Source of the DNA: Atriophallophorus winterbourni
Lineage: Eukaryota > Platyhelminthes > Trematoda > Plagiorchiida > Microphallidae
Length of the DNA: 64,000 nucleotides
Assembly (NCBI GenBank): GCA_013407085.1
Contig: JACCGJ010001822.1
Span: forward strand, 21,797-85,796
Direction of reading: 5' to 3'
Each line of letters starts with the position of its first letter. Position 1 is the first letter of the stretch. The position numbers and the translations under genes were made by a program. The notes below the pieces were generated by a model. That model made no database searches. It was given only the letters and a program-made list of their open reading frames with translations, and had not been told where the DNA came from. This document shows, piece by piece, positions 1-9,739 of this stretch.

Positions 1-1090
1 TGATCCTTGGGAATATCTTGGGCNNNNNNNNNNNNNNNNNNNNNNNNNNNNNNNNNNNNNNNNNNNNNNNNNNNNNNNNNNNNNNNNNNNNNNNNNNNNN
101 NNNNNNNNNNNNNNNNNNNNNNNNNNNNNNNNNNNNNNNNNNNNNNNNNNNNNNNNNNNNNNNNNNNNNNNNNNNNNNNNNNNNNNNNNNNNNNNNNNNN
201 NNNNNNNNNNNNNNNNNNNNNNNNNNNNNNNNNNNNNNNNNNNNNNNNNNNNNNNNNNNNNNNNNNNNNNNNNNNNNNNNNNNNNNNNNNNNNNNNNNNN
301 NNNNNNNNNNNNNNNNNNNNNNNNNNNNNNNNNNNNNNNNNNNNNNNNNNNNNNNNNNNNNNNNNNNNNNNNNNNNNNNNNNNNNNNNNNNNNNNNNNNN
401 NNNNNNNNNNNNNNNNNNNNNNNNNNNNNNNNNNNNNNNNNNNNNNNNNNNNNNNNNNNNNNNNNNNNNNNNNNNNNNNNNNNNNNNNNNNNNNNNNNNN
501 NNNNNNNNNNNNNNNNNNNNNNNNNNNNNNNNNNNNNNNNNNNNNNNNNNNNNNNNNNNNNNNNNNNNNNNNNNNNNNNNNNNNNNNNNNNNNNNNNNNN
601 NNNNNNNNNNNNNNNNNNNNNNNNNNNNNNNNNNNNNNNNNNNNNNNNNNNNNNNNNNNNNNNNNNNNNNNNNNNNNNNNNNNNNNNNNNNNNNNNNNNN
701 NNNNNNNNNNNNNNNNNNNNNNNNNNNNNNNNNNNNNNNNNNNNNNNNNNNNNNNNNNNNNNNNNNNNNNNNNNNNNNNNNNNNNNNNNNNNNNNNNNNN
801 NNNNNNNNNNNNNNNNNNNNNNNNNNNNNNNNNNNNNNNNNNNNNNNNNNNNNNNNNNNNNNNNNNNNNNNNNNNNNNNNNNNNNNNNNNNNNNNNNNNN
901 NNNNNNNNNNNNNNNNNNNNNNNNNNNNNNNNNNNNNNNNNNNNNNNNNNNNNNNNNNNNNNNNNNNNNNNNNNNNNNNNNNNNNNNNNNNNNNNNNNNN
1001 NNNNNNNNNNNNNNNNNNNNNNNTTTTGTAATAGCAGACAGTGTTCTGGGCCAGGGATGCAACGCCATATCTTTATGTCTCACGTTGATT
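1..1090 (-). mobile_element. LINE-B (CR1-like) RT fragment split by the gap
   Basis: The 23 bases before the gap are identical to 22700-22722, and the ~65 bases after it are clearly similar to 22981-23045. Both matching stretches lie in the RT part of the LINE-B copy at 22.1-23.4 kb. No translatable ORF of useful length remains because of the N run. The element reads on the minus strand. It continues off the left end of the window, and similarity fades to the right near 1090. Confidence 0.75.
24..1023. other. Assembly gap, exactly 1,000 N
   Basis: Positions 24-1023 are all N, a round number typical of a placeholder rather than a measured gap. The bases on both sides belong to one minus-strand LINE-B copy. 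Bases 1-23 match 22700-22722 exactly, and 1024 onward aligns with 22981 onward. The homologous copy has only 258 bp between those points, so the true missing sequence is probably near 0.26 kb. Confidence 0.97.
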
Positions 1091-1215
1091 CAACCAATCT
1101 TTAACCTAGATTGTCATTCGAAAATAGGCTTCCAAATTCTACTTGACATATTTAGCAGCATTTTGGTAACCTCAGTAACATACATTGAACGGTACAAAAA
1201 TGATCACTATGCTGC

Positions 1216-1971
1216 ATGCAAAGAAATTTGAGTGAAAACGGTTAGAGTAGTTTTAGCGTTCTATTAGGTTCTTATTTTAACCATGATCAGTAAGCCCCCA
1301 ATTAATTTCTTGATGAGCTTGTTTTTTATCGGTGACATCGCTGCACAAGCGTTCAACTATATAGAGCAGCGATTCCGCAAGTGTATTGAATACAGTCTTG
1401 AGGTGCGCATAGGTGTACCTGAACACTGCATCCGTGTCGATAGACTTACGCTCAACCGTAGTTCTTATTTTACCGTTCTCAGTTCGGTTTAATACCGCGT
1501 CTTAATATTTCCACATTGTCTAGATCTACGCTGTGGCCCGTATCTAAAACGTGTTCCGCCAAGGCGGAATCACGAATAAGGGATTGATAATCCCTCGCAT
1601 CCCGGGGCTGTCTCCGGACACGCTTTCGGTGTTCTTCTATTCTAGTGTAAATTTCCCTGGAAGTCTGGCCTATGTAAACACCCGAACAGTCCTTACAGTT
1701 GATTCTGTAGATGCTGTTCGTGACGCTAGATAAAGGTGTCTTATCCTTGAGGTGCATCAGAACTGAACGGATGGTTTTCCCTTTCTTATAAGTCACGCGT
1801 ATGGCCGCCTGGTTCAAGATTCCACGTATCGCTTCAGATTTGCATTTTACGTAAGGTATACAAACTGTATCTCGCCAATTTTTCTCCGATTTTTCTGCCG
1901 AAGCTTCTGTGTCAGTAGTGAAACGTTACCCAGAAGCTACTCTAACCGATTCCACTCAAATTTCTTTGCAT
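1216..1971. repeat. Inverted-repeat-bounded PLE-A unit
   Basis: A perfect 19-bp inverted repeat lies at 1216-1234 and 1953-1971. It extends inward with mismatches to about 35 bp, sharing the block GGTTAGAGTAG. It encloses the GIY-YIG fragment of PLE-A. A related repeat in the same inverted arrangement bounds the PLE-A unit at 52.56-53.89 kb, and a single copy sits at about 3225-3300 beside the RT fragment. The repeat is probably a PLE terminal repeat (pLTR); that identification is inference. Confidence 0.7.
1479..1925 (-). pseudogene. PLE-A GIY-YIG endonuclease fragment
   Basis: The minus-strand frame is open from about 1925 down to the stop at 1479 and encodes the linker and GIY-YIG nuclease of a Penelope-like retroelement. 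Visible landmarks are the linker motif WRDTVCIPYVK, the cysteine pair in YRINCKDCSGVYIGQTSRE, which carries the GVYIGQ core of the GIY-YIG fold, and then SLIRDSALAEHVLDTGHS. In PLEs this nuclease follows the RT and nicks the target to prime reverse transcription. No RT is attached here and no ATG lies at a sensible place, so this is a 5'-truncated piece. The plus-strand copy at 52.69-53.52 kb carries the same linker and nuclease order. The ORF ends after RRGIKPN, earlier than the sister copies, so its C-terminus is also lost. Confidence 0.85.
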
Positions 1972-2499
1972 TATGAATACACGATCGGTCCCAAACATAT
2001 TCCAATCGATTGCTGATCAATATGCTGGTCCTATTTGTGGTCTGTCACGATCACCCAAATGCTTTTAGTATTCACTATTAGTTAATACTCCGATTAATAA
2101 TTATTTATGGTCAGAAAATCGAACATTTTGCAACCCCGCAGGATTACGGCTTTTGAATACCCCGTGACGACACAATAATATTTCTCGCATGAGCCTGACA
2201 GCACTTTCAGGCAAATCATAATTCGTGTTTCATGAAAAGAAAGTATCGAAAAAAACTTTGGTGTCAGCACGAACAGGGTTCAGGTTTCAATTGCATTCAC
2301 CTGATCAAACCTACGTTACCTAATGTAAACAGGCTAGATCAAGGCAAGTTTATCCGCCCCTTACGTGTGTTAAACTCCGAACTCTTTATTTTTATTGTGC
2401 ATTTGCTAATAACGTCCGCGGTCCCTACTACTTGCTAATCCGTGTACACCTATAGTAATCGTTGCAAGCCGCATTTTGTATAATCACTTAATTGTTTTG

Positions 2500-2780
2500 T
2501 CAGTGCATATGTGAACAATGTCCACTGACCGATAAGGCTACTTGCTTTAACTGCGTATGCATTAGGCGTTATGCACGTTAATGCTTATCCGCTGCAGAAC
2601 CGAACGCCAGATTGTTGAGATATCCGTCCCATCCACCTTGTTCAGCGCATTTGCCTCAGCCTTTATTTTAACTGCCTCTGCGTGAAGTCTTTCCTTATAA
2701 GGATTCCCCAATGTCGACACTACCAGCACTTTAGCGTTTCCAAGGAAGTCACTCAATTCTGATACGACCTTGAAGTATCG
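2500..2780 (-). pseudogene. PLE-A C-terminal tail and 3' flank
   Basis: The minus-strand frame ending at 2562 carries a stretch like YKERLHAEAVKIKAEANALN and then STIWRSVLQRISINVHNA. It aligns residue for residue with the extreme C-terminus of the PLE-A copy ending at 53516. The noncoding tail at 2500-2561 also matches the sequence after that copy's stop, including the ACCTAATGCA and GGTCAGTGGA blocks. This is therefore the last ~70 codons plus 3' flank of a PLE-A element. It abuts an RT fragment of the same family in the opposite orientation at about 2780, which shows rearrangement. It encodes nothing functional. Confidence 0.78.
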
Positions 2781-3215
2781 TACTAACCTGAGTGTACAAA
2801 AAAAATTCAACGATGTAGCAATTTGTCTAAATATGAGCCACTTGTTATTTACTGGGCAGCTATACAAACAAAATAGTATTCATCGATGGGTCACCTATTT
2901 CCACGGTCCTGGCGCATATGTACATGGAGTATTTCGAAGAGCTAGCTTTAAAAAACGAAGCTTTATAACCAAAGATATGGTGGCGCTATGTCGACGATAC
3001 ATCCATCATCATAATGCGCAACAGACTCGAAGCGTTTCATAGTTATCTTAATATTTTGGATCCAAAAATATTGGTTACAAAAAAACTGAGTCTATGGAAG
3101 GGAGACTTCCATTCTCGGAAGGTCTCGCACAGAAAGACAACGACAAGCTAAGAACGACGGTATATCGTACGTCAATCGACACAGATGCGGGTTTGAGGTA
3201 CATATGAGATACCAT
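2775..3215 (+). pseudogene. PLE-A reverse transcriptase fragment (YVDD)
   Basis: Plus-strand frames give fragments of a PLE RT: YKQNS, then in another frame GSPIS.VLAHMYMEYFEELA, then WWRYVDDTSIIIM, the catalytic motif C with its two aspartates, and LRTTVY.TSIDTDAGLRY from the region after the active site. At least one frameshift and one in-frame stop separate motif B from motif C. The fragment is followed at 3225-3300 by the PLE-A terminal-repeat-like block and abuts a minus-strand PLE-A C-terminus on its left. The family assignment rests on the RT motifs and their spacing, which match the PLE-B and PLE-C copies in this window. Confidence 0.8.
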
Positions 3216-3309
3216 TGGTTTAGCGATGCTCCTGTGTCAGAAGGCTAACATATCAAAAACTGCTCTAAGCGATTCATCACAAACTTTCTTTCCATGAATA
3301 AGGATTCAC

Positions 3310-4250
3310 AATCGGTCTCAATTATATTCAACTACCGTGATAATCTTTGTTTCTCGGGAACAGCAATCGGTGCAGTTTAATTAACGCGCTACAATGCTTG
3401 TTTCAGCTATTGCTTATCTACGATAACTTATCGCTTTATAAATGCATTTTGGCATATTTTCTATAACAATCTTCTAATCAATGTTGAATGCATTGTCAAC
3501 CACGTTCAGCGCATCCAGATCGATTTGAACCCGTCCGAGCCCAGCTATCGATTGATTGATTTTCGTTCACGCGTTTATCGACCATCGCATTATCGATTTG
3601 CAGCGGACATGAGAGTATTGAGTAATCATCACAGAGCAAGCTTATTTTTCGTTCAATACAATATCATGCTCATTTTGTGAGTCGGGGAGTAGAAAACAAC
3701 TGCTCAGTTGAGTTGATACACAGATGGATTGAACGGTTCGCGCTGACGGTTGCTTGGGATATCGGTGAGTTCTGTTTTTCGTAAAATTGAATCTCAGTAG
3801 CTTGTGAACAAAATTTTTAAACAGACTAATTTTAGATAAAAATAAAAAAAAGATTTCACTCCGGCGGATCACAGTATGGATCACAAAAGATAAATCAATG
3901 TTACGAAGACATATTTCGACAGAAACATTTTTTGAGGTGTCAATGGAAACATATTATTTCATTTTCATATATTGTAGACATTCGATGGAATGTACATCGG
4001 AGACTGGAGAACGTTTAAATTCATCGTATATGTGAACAACGAAGTCGCGAAAATTTCAGCGACAGTACTATGACGCGATCTGCTTAAGGATGAAAGATCG
4101 AGGTGAGTAATTGCTCAAAATTATTTTGATGCAATGATTGCGTGCCACGATTTAGTTTTGAATCACTACGTGAATTATCTAGCGTGTATGATATTTATAT
4201 GATAAGGCGAGATAGAAATAGTAGTGCGTTCGAATCGAAATGCCACACAT
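3310..4250. other. Unassigned AT-rich sequence
   Basis: No reading frame here has recognisable protein similarity. An 80-codon minus-strand frame at 3642-3884 has no motif and low-complexity ends, so I do not call it. The first ~100 bp may be flank of the PLE-A terminal repeat. Confidence 0.5.
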
Positions 4251-4254
4251 TTAG

Positions 4255-4410
4255 TTGTTGCGTGTGTGCTTTGTTTGGAGTTCTCTACCTGCCGATTTGT
4301 TAAGCTGAAACAGTTCATCTATATTCAAATCGAAACTCGACGACTATATGAGAGCTAATCCAAATTTTGACACCGACTATTAATAAACTATCATCGTTGC
4401 ATTGATTTTG

Positions 4411-4449
<39 letters not shown>

Positions 4450-4523
4450 ACCTATAGTTCCACTCTATGGTTATTGTAAAGTTAATTGTTTTTTTAACCA
4501 TAAATCTTGAATCTTGTATTCAT
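4255..4523 (+). mobile_element. LINE-A 3' end, severely 5'-truncated
   Basis: These ~270 bp match, on the opposite strand, the 3' untranslated region and tail of the LINE-A copy at 25.80-26.07 kb. Shared features include the CTGCCTGCCGATTT-like block, the run ATTAATAAACTATCATCGTT, an AT-dinucleotide stretch, the block AGTTCCACTCTATGG and the terminal CATAAATCTTGAATCTTG. No coding sequence is present. This is the usual product of abortive target-primed reverse transcription. The 3' end points to higher coordinates. Confidence 0.88.
4413..4445. repeat. (AT)n microsatellite
   Basis: About 16 uninterrupted AT units lie inside the LINE-A 3' end. The homologous position in the copy at 25.88 kb also has an AT run, but a shorter one, so the repeat belongs to the element and has expanded here. 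Confidence 0.95.
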
Positions 4524-4529
4524 AGATAC

Positions 4530-5410
4530 GACGAGTTGACTATACGCTATATGATTACGTACATTTAATTAGCCAATGTGTTATGATGAATGCGGATCAT
4601 GTAGTGGAGACACTCGTTGCGTTCTATCATACGCTGTGTTGCTCATAACCCGATAATCAGGAAAACATAAAAGGTCGGAATGGAACGTTGAGCAGAAGTC
4701 CGTGGTTCAACGTAATTTCACCGAGGACATGGGTTGTATTTATATAGCAACAACTTAGCGAACGTGTGGAGGTACAGAATAATCATGGAAAATGGTCTAG
4801 TGAGATCGATGGAAGCTTGTTGTCATGGGCAAGTCAGACATATGTATGTAGTGAAAACGGAGGTTTGTTGCTGGGGTATACGTAACTTACCGCTGAAGTT
4901 TCGTACGATCGTTTATTCGGTTGTAATTGCAATATTTTAGCTGGTCTTAGTAAACGTTGTGATCTTTTGGGACTTCATCGCTGCTCCGCATGTGCTGATT
5001 TTTAGTGGACCAAAAATAAGACTGCACTACACAAAATAGAAACCAAAATGGAATGAACTCACTAAAAGACCAAACGAGCCTATGTCCAACTAAAGATCCA
5101 GTGAAGTCAAACGATAGCGAGATAATCCACACTGGAAAATCCAAGAGATGGAAACAAAGGTACCGAATGCGCGAAAATGTAGGAGGATCCGTTAATCACA
5201 ATTCCCGCACGAAGTAGAGCACACAAACTTCGCAACCACAAAAAAGACAAAGTCCGAGAGTTCGAAAACCGCCAAACATTAATTCGATTGGTGCATGCAA
5301 GACCAATAGACGAATAACCAAAAAAGGCATAAGACGTTTATGTACAAAATACTAAGATACAAAGTGAAAGTAGTTCAATACAATGATTCCAAAACAGCGT
5401 TAGTTTGGCT
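4530..5410. other. Unassigned; possible Gypsy 3' flank
   Basis: No protein similarity is visible. The stretch lies just beyond the natural 3' end of the Gypsy pol frame (stop at 5411, minus strand), so an LTR would be expected at roughly 4950-5400. I could not find a second copy or clear TG...CA ends in the window, so no LTR is called. Confidence 0.4.
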
Positions 5411-6100
5411 TTAAGAAAGGATAACATGCGCTCGAAATATCAATGAGGTCACATAGTCAGAAAGACATTGGGGACAATGCATATGTCTACCGGTGCGAGT
5501 TCGAACGGGCCTGGAACGGACTGGAGGATTTGGATGAACGAGGGAGGTGGAAGGCACATGCGGATTACACGGCGGTTGTGATTGAGGGGTAATAACGCTT
5601 GATGGATTTGGCGGAATAAGCTCAACGAAAGCTTGTTTTATACGATCGGTGAGGCGTCGAGCATTCATATTCAAAATGACGTACTTGTGTTTACGCTCAA
5701 TAGCTCTGTGTGGTCTATCTCGATGCGGTGAATACTGTGGGTGGTCATGGCGCTCTTGGGGAGTTGCAAAATCCAACTTCGACATAAACGATCGCAAAAG
5801 AGTAATATAATCTGACATAGAAGACAACGACTGGCAATGCACATCGAGTTCACCGGATAAACACAAGGTAGTGCCACAAACTAACTCTGCCATTGAGCAT
5901 TGCATGTCTTCTTTTATGGTAGAACGAATTCCAAGAATAACAAGTGGTAAATTGTCAGTGCATCTATTAGGATCGGAATGACCAGCAAAAGCGGCTTTGA
6001 GCTGCCGGTGGGGCGCCATCAACTAATCCATTCACGTTCGGGTGGTAGGCGGTGGTTCGGATGTGCTGACAGCTAAGGCGTAGGGTCAAATCTCAGAACA
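5411..6100 (-). pseudogene. Gypsy integrase C-terminal region with native pol end
   Basis: The minus-strand frame 6022-5411 is a Gypsy-class integrase C-terminal domain. It starts at APHRQLKAAFAGHSDPNR and contains NLPLVILGIRSTIKED and the .AELVCGTTLCLSGEL block, the usual integrase sequence just downstream of the catalytic core. It then runs through RAIERKHKYVILNMNARRLT to a proline-rich tail ending RTGRHMHCPQCLSDYVTSL and a stop. This copy has the normal pol terminus; the repeated copies instead run from RWP.RRK into a fresh integrase core. The region 6022-6100 continues into integrase core sequence in shifted frames. It is damaged and lacks the complete D,D-35-E core, so it cannot be active. 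Confidence 0.88.
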
Positions 6101-6975
6101 ATGTCGATTGAAACTTAGCGCCAGGTTGGGTTGCGATGATAAATGGTGCGCCAAAATGGGCAATCAAGTGTTCGGCTAAAACGCGTGCTACAGACGCAGA
6201 ACGTGATCTTTAATCGGAACAGCAATCGTCCATTTTGTAAAGCGATCGATCGTCGTTAGGATGAATGAATATCCTTTCGATGATGGCATTAACCGACGAG
6301 GTCAAAATGCACATGAGAGAATTGACCGTTTGAATGCCCAAAGTGGATGCTAAGTGTGATTGTAAGTCGAGATATTTTGTTCTTTCGACGGTTGGGCCAA
6401 CGCACTTGTCTACCGGTCAGAGTTTGAACGGAGCTGGAAGGGACTGGAGGATTGGGATGAACGAGGGACGTGTTAGGCACATGCGAATTACCCAGCGGTT
6501 CTGATTTAGGGTTAATGACGTTTGATAGAGTTGGTGGCTTAAGCTCAACGAAAGCTGGTTTTAGACGATCGATAGAAACCGTGAGGCGTCGACCATTCAT
6601 ATTCAAAATGACGTGTTTGTGTTTACGCTTAATAGCTCTGCGTGGTCTATGATAGGTTGGTTGGAGTGGTTTACATAGGATCACACGTCGAACAAAACCA
6701 AATCGCACGTATCGCGATGAGGTGAATTCTGTGGGTGGACATGGCGCTGTCGAGGAGCCGTAAAATCCAAGTTCGACACAAACGATCGCAAGCGAGTTAT
6801 GTAATCTGGCATAAAAGGTAATGACTGGCAAGGCACTACGAGTTCACCGGGGAGACACAAGATTGTGTGACAAACTAACTCAGCGGTTGAGCATTGCATG
6901 TCTTCTTTGGTGGTATAACGAATTCCAATAAGAACATAAGGTAAATCTCAGTCTAACTATTACGATCGGGCTGAC
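6100..6975 (-). pseudogene. Gypsy integrase, second repeat unit
   Basis: This minus-strand stretch repeats the integrase C-terminal region seen at 5.4-6.0 kb, about 995 bp further along. The frame 6899-6681 has the .AELVCHTILCLPGELV block. The frame 6831-6289 has the RRAIKRKHKHVILNMNGRRL block, the proline-rich tail and RTGRQVRWP-like sequence. It then passes without a stop into HFGHSNGQFSHVHFDLVG, the start of another integrase core. Core remnants continue below 6289 in other frames. The left part of the unit is shared with the array at 12.4-15.7 kb. At about 6970 it is joined to RNase H sequence, skipping the zinc-binding domain and core that should lie between. Confidence 0.85.
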
Positions 6976-6979
6976 AAGC

Positions 6980-7372
6980 GTACGTTTAATCGATTTGTTT
7001 CAGATTGAATGATCGACACATAGCGTGTTCCATTGTATCAATCCCAATTTCATGGTTATCCAAAAAGGAGATATCGAATCGTGCGCTGCCAGACAAAACA
7101 GAAATCTCATGTCTTGATAAAGCATCGGCAACCAAGTTCGCCTCTCCTTTGACGTAACGAATGTTAGTAGAGAATCGAGAATGTTAATCCAAGTGTCGAA
7201 TCTTGCGCGGCGCATGACGATCGAGTTTAGAATGCAGAGCAAAAGTTACCTGTTTGTGATCCGTAGAAAAAGATATAGTAATGTCCTTCCAATAAGTGAA
7301 TGAAATGATGTGTGGCTAAATACACGCAAGTAATTCATGGCCAAATGTGGTGTAGAAAGTTTGTGACAGATT
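6980..7372 (-). pseudogene. Gypsy RNase H C-terminal fragment
   Basis: Read on the minus strand, this stretch gives TDHKQVTFALHSKLDRHAPR in pieces, then KIRHLD, NIRYVKGEANLVADALSRHE and SGSARFDISFLDN. This is the end of a Ty3/Gypsy RNase H domain with its connection into the integrase; ADALSR is a hallmark. Stops occur at several positions. The fragment begins abruptly at 7372 where PLE-B sequence starts and ends at about 6980 where integrase C-terminal sequence starts, so both neighbours are breakpoints. RT and gag of this element are absent from the window. Confidence 0.82.
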
Positions 7373-7456
7373 AATCTTCTGCGAAAAATGCCAATTGATG
7401 GCCTTTGTAGTAGTACAGTCGACTTGAGGTCGGTGGGCCGGGCATGGTATTCGACA

Positions 7457-8116
7457 TTATTGGCTGAATATGTTGTTGGCTAGAATCCTTGATTGTCCTG
7501 GATGTTGACGTGTTCTCATTGGTCCGTAGACACCATCCAATCGAATGTGCTCTTTGATATATTGTGGTGTCGAATACCACGCTTCGAGGAATTCTCGAAC
7601 GTGACGAGTTCTGCCTTTGGTGATGATTACCGTACTATTCCAATTAAATTCGTGTCCTTCACGATCCATGTGTACCGATGTTACTGATTTGTGGTGATGT
7701 CGTCGTGTAGCCAGTTTGTGTTCATGTATCCTTGTTTCTAACCTTCTCCCGATGTGTCCAATATAATAGTTCTCACGATCGGAACACAGGATTCTGTTCA
7801 CGACGTTTTTTCTTTCCTCCTTAGCAAACATGGCCTTGACCGTGACTAGTTGGCTTCTCAAGGCTGAAGCTGGCTTGTGTGCTACACGAATTCCGAGCGG
7901 CCGTAGTATTATTGCGGTAATCTCCGAGATATGTTGAATATAGTGTAGTGTTATCCTTGCTATGTTCGTGCTGTTCACACGCGATTGGGTTGTCGAGTCC
8001 GTGTTGCGAATGATGAAGTCCTTTTGGTATCCATTCTTCCGGAAGTGTTTCTCCTCTTCTTCCCAGAGATCGTCGGTAGTGCAGTGTTTTTGCGCGGTTG
8101 AATTGTGTTCAATCAC
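7457..8116 (-). pseudogene. PLE-B GIY-YIG endonuclease, minus copy
   Basis: This 219-codon minus-strand frame encodes the linker and GIY-YIG nuclease of the PLE. Visible are the linker RPLGIRVAHKPASALRSQL, the entry AKEERKNVVNRILCSDREN, the nuclease core NYYIGHIGRRLETRIHEH, a histidine-rich ATRRHHHKS stretch, VHMDREGHEFNW, and EFLEAWYSTPQYIKEHIRLD towards the end. The first tyrosine is YYIG where PLE-A has VYIG; this corresponds to the YIG half of the motif. The frame runs to the element's C-terminus. Its N-terminal third belongs to the region between RT and nuclease. It is the best-preserved part of this copy. Confidence 0.88.
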
Positions 8117-8219
8117 AGCTTCGCTTGTGGTTGGCCGGGTGCTTGCTTTTAAAGTTCAACATTTGATCCATGTGTGTTCGTTTCCTTTATACACTAGTTT
8201 CTAGGTTTCCTTTTTCTGT

Positions 8220-9112
8220 TCTTCACACGTTCACATACAAAAATGGTAGACAGTTTTTCCAATTCTGTCTACTTCGTAAATTGAATTCCAGTGAAGACGC
8301 AATTCAGTTGATGGTGCACATTTTCCAAGTTTTCTTTCTTTAGAAGCACGAACGTATCATCGACGTATCGTATCCAGATTTTGGGTTGCATCAGCGGTAA
8401 TGCGATACGTTCAAGTTATGCATTACAGCTTCGGCTAGCAACCCAAATATTTGCGATCCCATTGGAGATCCTTCTTATTTGTTTATACAAACGATTGAGA
8501 ATTTAAAATTCGTCTGCAAACACGATTATAATAACTGTAGTATACTGTTTTTGGTCAGTCGGTTTCCATTGTGCTCCGTTCCGCGATCGTCCAGAAGTTA
8601 TGATATGGTTTGCAGCGCTAAGTTAGTGCCGATAGATGTAAATAGCGCTGTCACGTCAAAAGAAACCACGATTTTTTATCTTCCAAATTCACGTCCTTTA
8701 TCTTCTGTCGAAATTCAGTTGCGGAATCTATTGAATGATCTGATCCTTGAATAAGGTAGAATACTCTTTTTCGCATTTCTTTGCAGAGTTTGTAGGTAGG
8801 TGTTCCAGGCAGCAACGCGATTGAGCGTAGTGAAATGCCTTCCTTGTTAATTTTCGGTAGTCCATGGAAGTGTGGTAAGCTTGAACTATCCGGTTTCATT
8901 CTAAAATATTTGACTGCATTGAGTTGTCTCATGAAAATGACTTTCGTAAACGTAGCATTTATTTTGTTTTCCAACTGTTTGGATTGGTCTTCGTTCATCT
9001 CCCGATATGTGGTGGTGTATTGCAGAAGTTGTTCAGCCTTGCTTATATAATATTTTTTGTTCATAACCAACGTCACCCATCCTTTTCTGCCGGTAATATG
9101 ACAATATTTCAA
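8220..9112 (-). pseudogene. PLE-B reverse transcriptase, minus copy
   Basis: The frame 9112-8651 starts near ILPAEKGWVTLVMNKKYY and runs through SLPHFHGLPKINKEG and SIALLPGTPTYKLCKEM into YLIQGSDHSIDSATEF, the fingers of a PLE RT. Motif A (FDVTALFTS in the sister copy) is frameshifted here at the KKSWFLLT end. Motif C, WIRYVDDTFVLL, is readable near 8345-8385 in another frame. At least one frameshift and several stops break the domain, although its residue content matches the plus copy closely. Confidence 0.85.
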
Positions 9113-9698
9113 TCTTTTCGTAAATTATTCCTTGCGGTGATGTCGTTGCGCGTCAGAATTTTCTGCTCTTTTTTCGCGATGAGCGCGGGTGTTATTCTAT
9201 GGCGTATATTTTCTATGGTTTCTTCTGGAATTAATTGTGTTTTTTGCATACATTCAAGACGTGATAAATTCTGCGTGACAGGCATCATTGCAGTTAATAT
9301 TAAAACCACGATTAAGCACGCGTTCCTCATCTGACGACAGCGTTCGTTTCGATGGATTCTTAACCCAGTTCGTTCCAGGAGTCTCATCTGGATTAGGGTT
9401 GATTGACCTCATTTTTCGTCAAGGCCTTGACATTTTTTGACCTTTGCTTTCTTTGTTGTAACGTTGATAGCGACAGCAAGTTGTTGCGTCATCTGATTAT
9501 CAAGTTCACCGCGACAGAAATTCTTTTCGACTTGAACGACATTTGAGTAGTTGACAATCCTCTTTTGCGCGTTTGTGATAAGAAATTGTAGCCATTCTCG
9601 GCTTTTTTGTTTGCTAGTTGCTGTGCCTGATGAGTATTGATAGGTGGTCTTCGTTGTAGTGACTTGGGAGACACACCTCTCCGTTGACATTCATGCAA
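9109..9698 (-). pseudogene. PLE-B N-terminal region
   Basis: Two overlapping minus-strand frames (9698-9489 and 9690-9409) and a third (9387-9109) make up the N-terminal part ahead of the RT. The leading motif HECQRRGVSPKSLQRRPP is shared with the PLE-C 5' piece at 23.4 kb (HECQRNRLTPKCLQHRPP), so it is a conserved N-terminal signature across subfamilies. The 9387 frame ends in ETIENIRHRITPALIAKKEQ and leads into the RT. Frameshifts separate the pieces. The region 9250-9698 has no counterpart in the plus copy and forms the spacer of the inverted repeat. Confidence 0.75.
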
Positions 9699-9739
9699 GA
9701 AGAAAATCAGTACTTAGGTTGATGCGATTCTTCCACTGA

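Larger units (their letters stand above)
7373..9698 (-). mobile_element. PLE-B Penelope-like element, minus-strand copy
   Basis: This is a nearly full-length PLE on the minus strand: N-terminal domain at 9.7-9.1 kb, RT at 9.1-8.2 kb, linker, and GIY-YIG nuclease at 7.9-7.46 kb. It is the left arm of a head-to-head pair. Bases 7.4-9.245 kb are matched by 9.745-11.6 kb in reverse complement, centred near 9495. It is longer at the 5' end than its partner, by about 450 bp. Stops and frameshifts interrupt the frame, so it is dead. On its left it cuts into the Gypsy RNase H. Confidence 0.9.

Noticed and set aside
7..1104. Two frames of several hundred codons at the window start
   Set aside because: They are almost entirely N; no coding sequence can be inferred.
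1479..1925. GIY-YIG frame as a free-standing homing endonuclease
   Set aside because: Its linker and C-terminal sequence match PLE polyproteins, and RT remnants of the same family lie nearby.
4950..5410. Gypsy LTR
   Set aside because: Right position, but no second copy, no clear TG...CA ends and no primer-binding site in the window.
8479..9334. Plus-strand frames over the PLE-B minus copy
   Set aside because: They are antisense shadows; the RT motifs lie on the minus strand.
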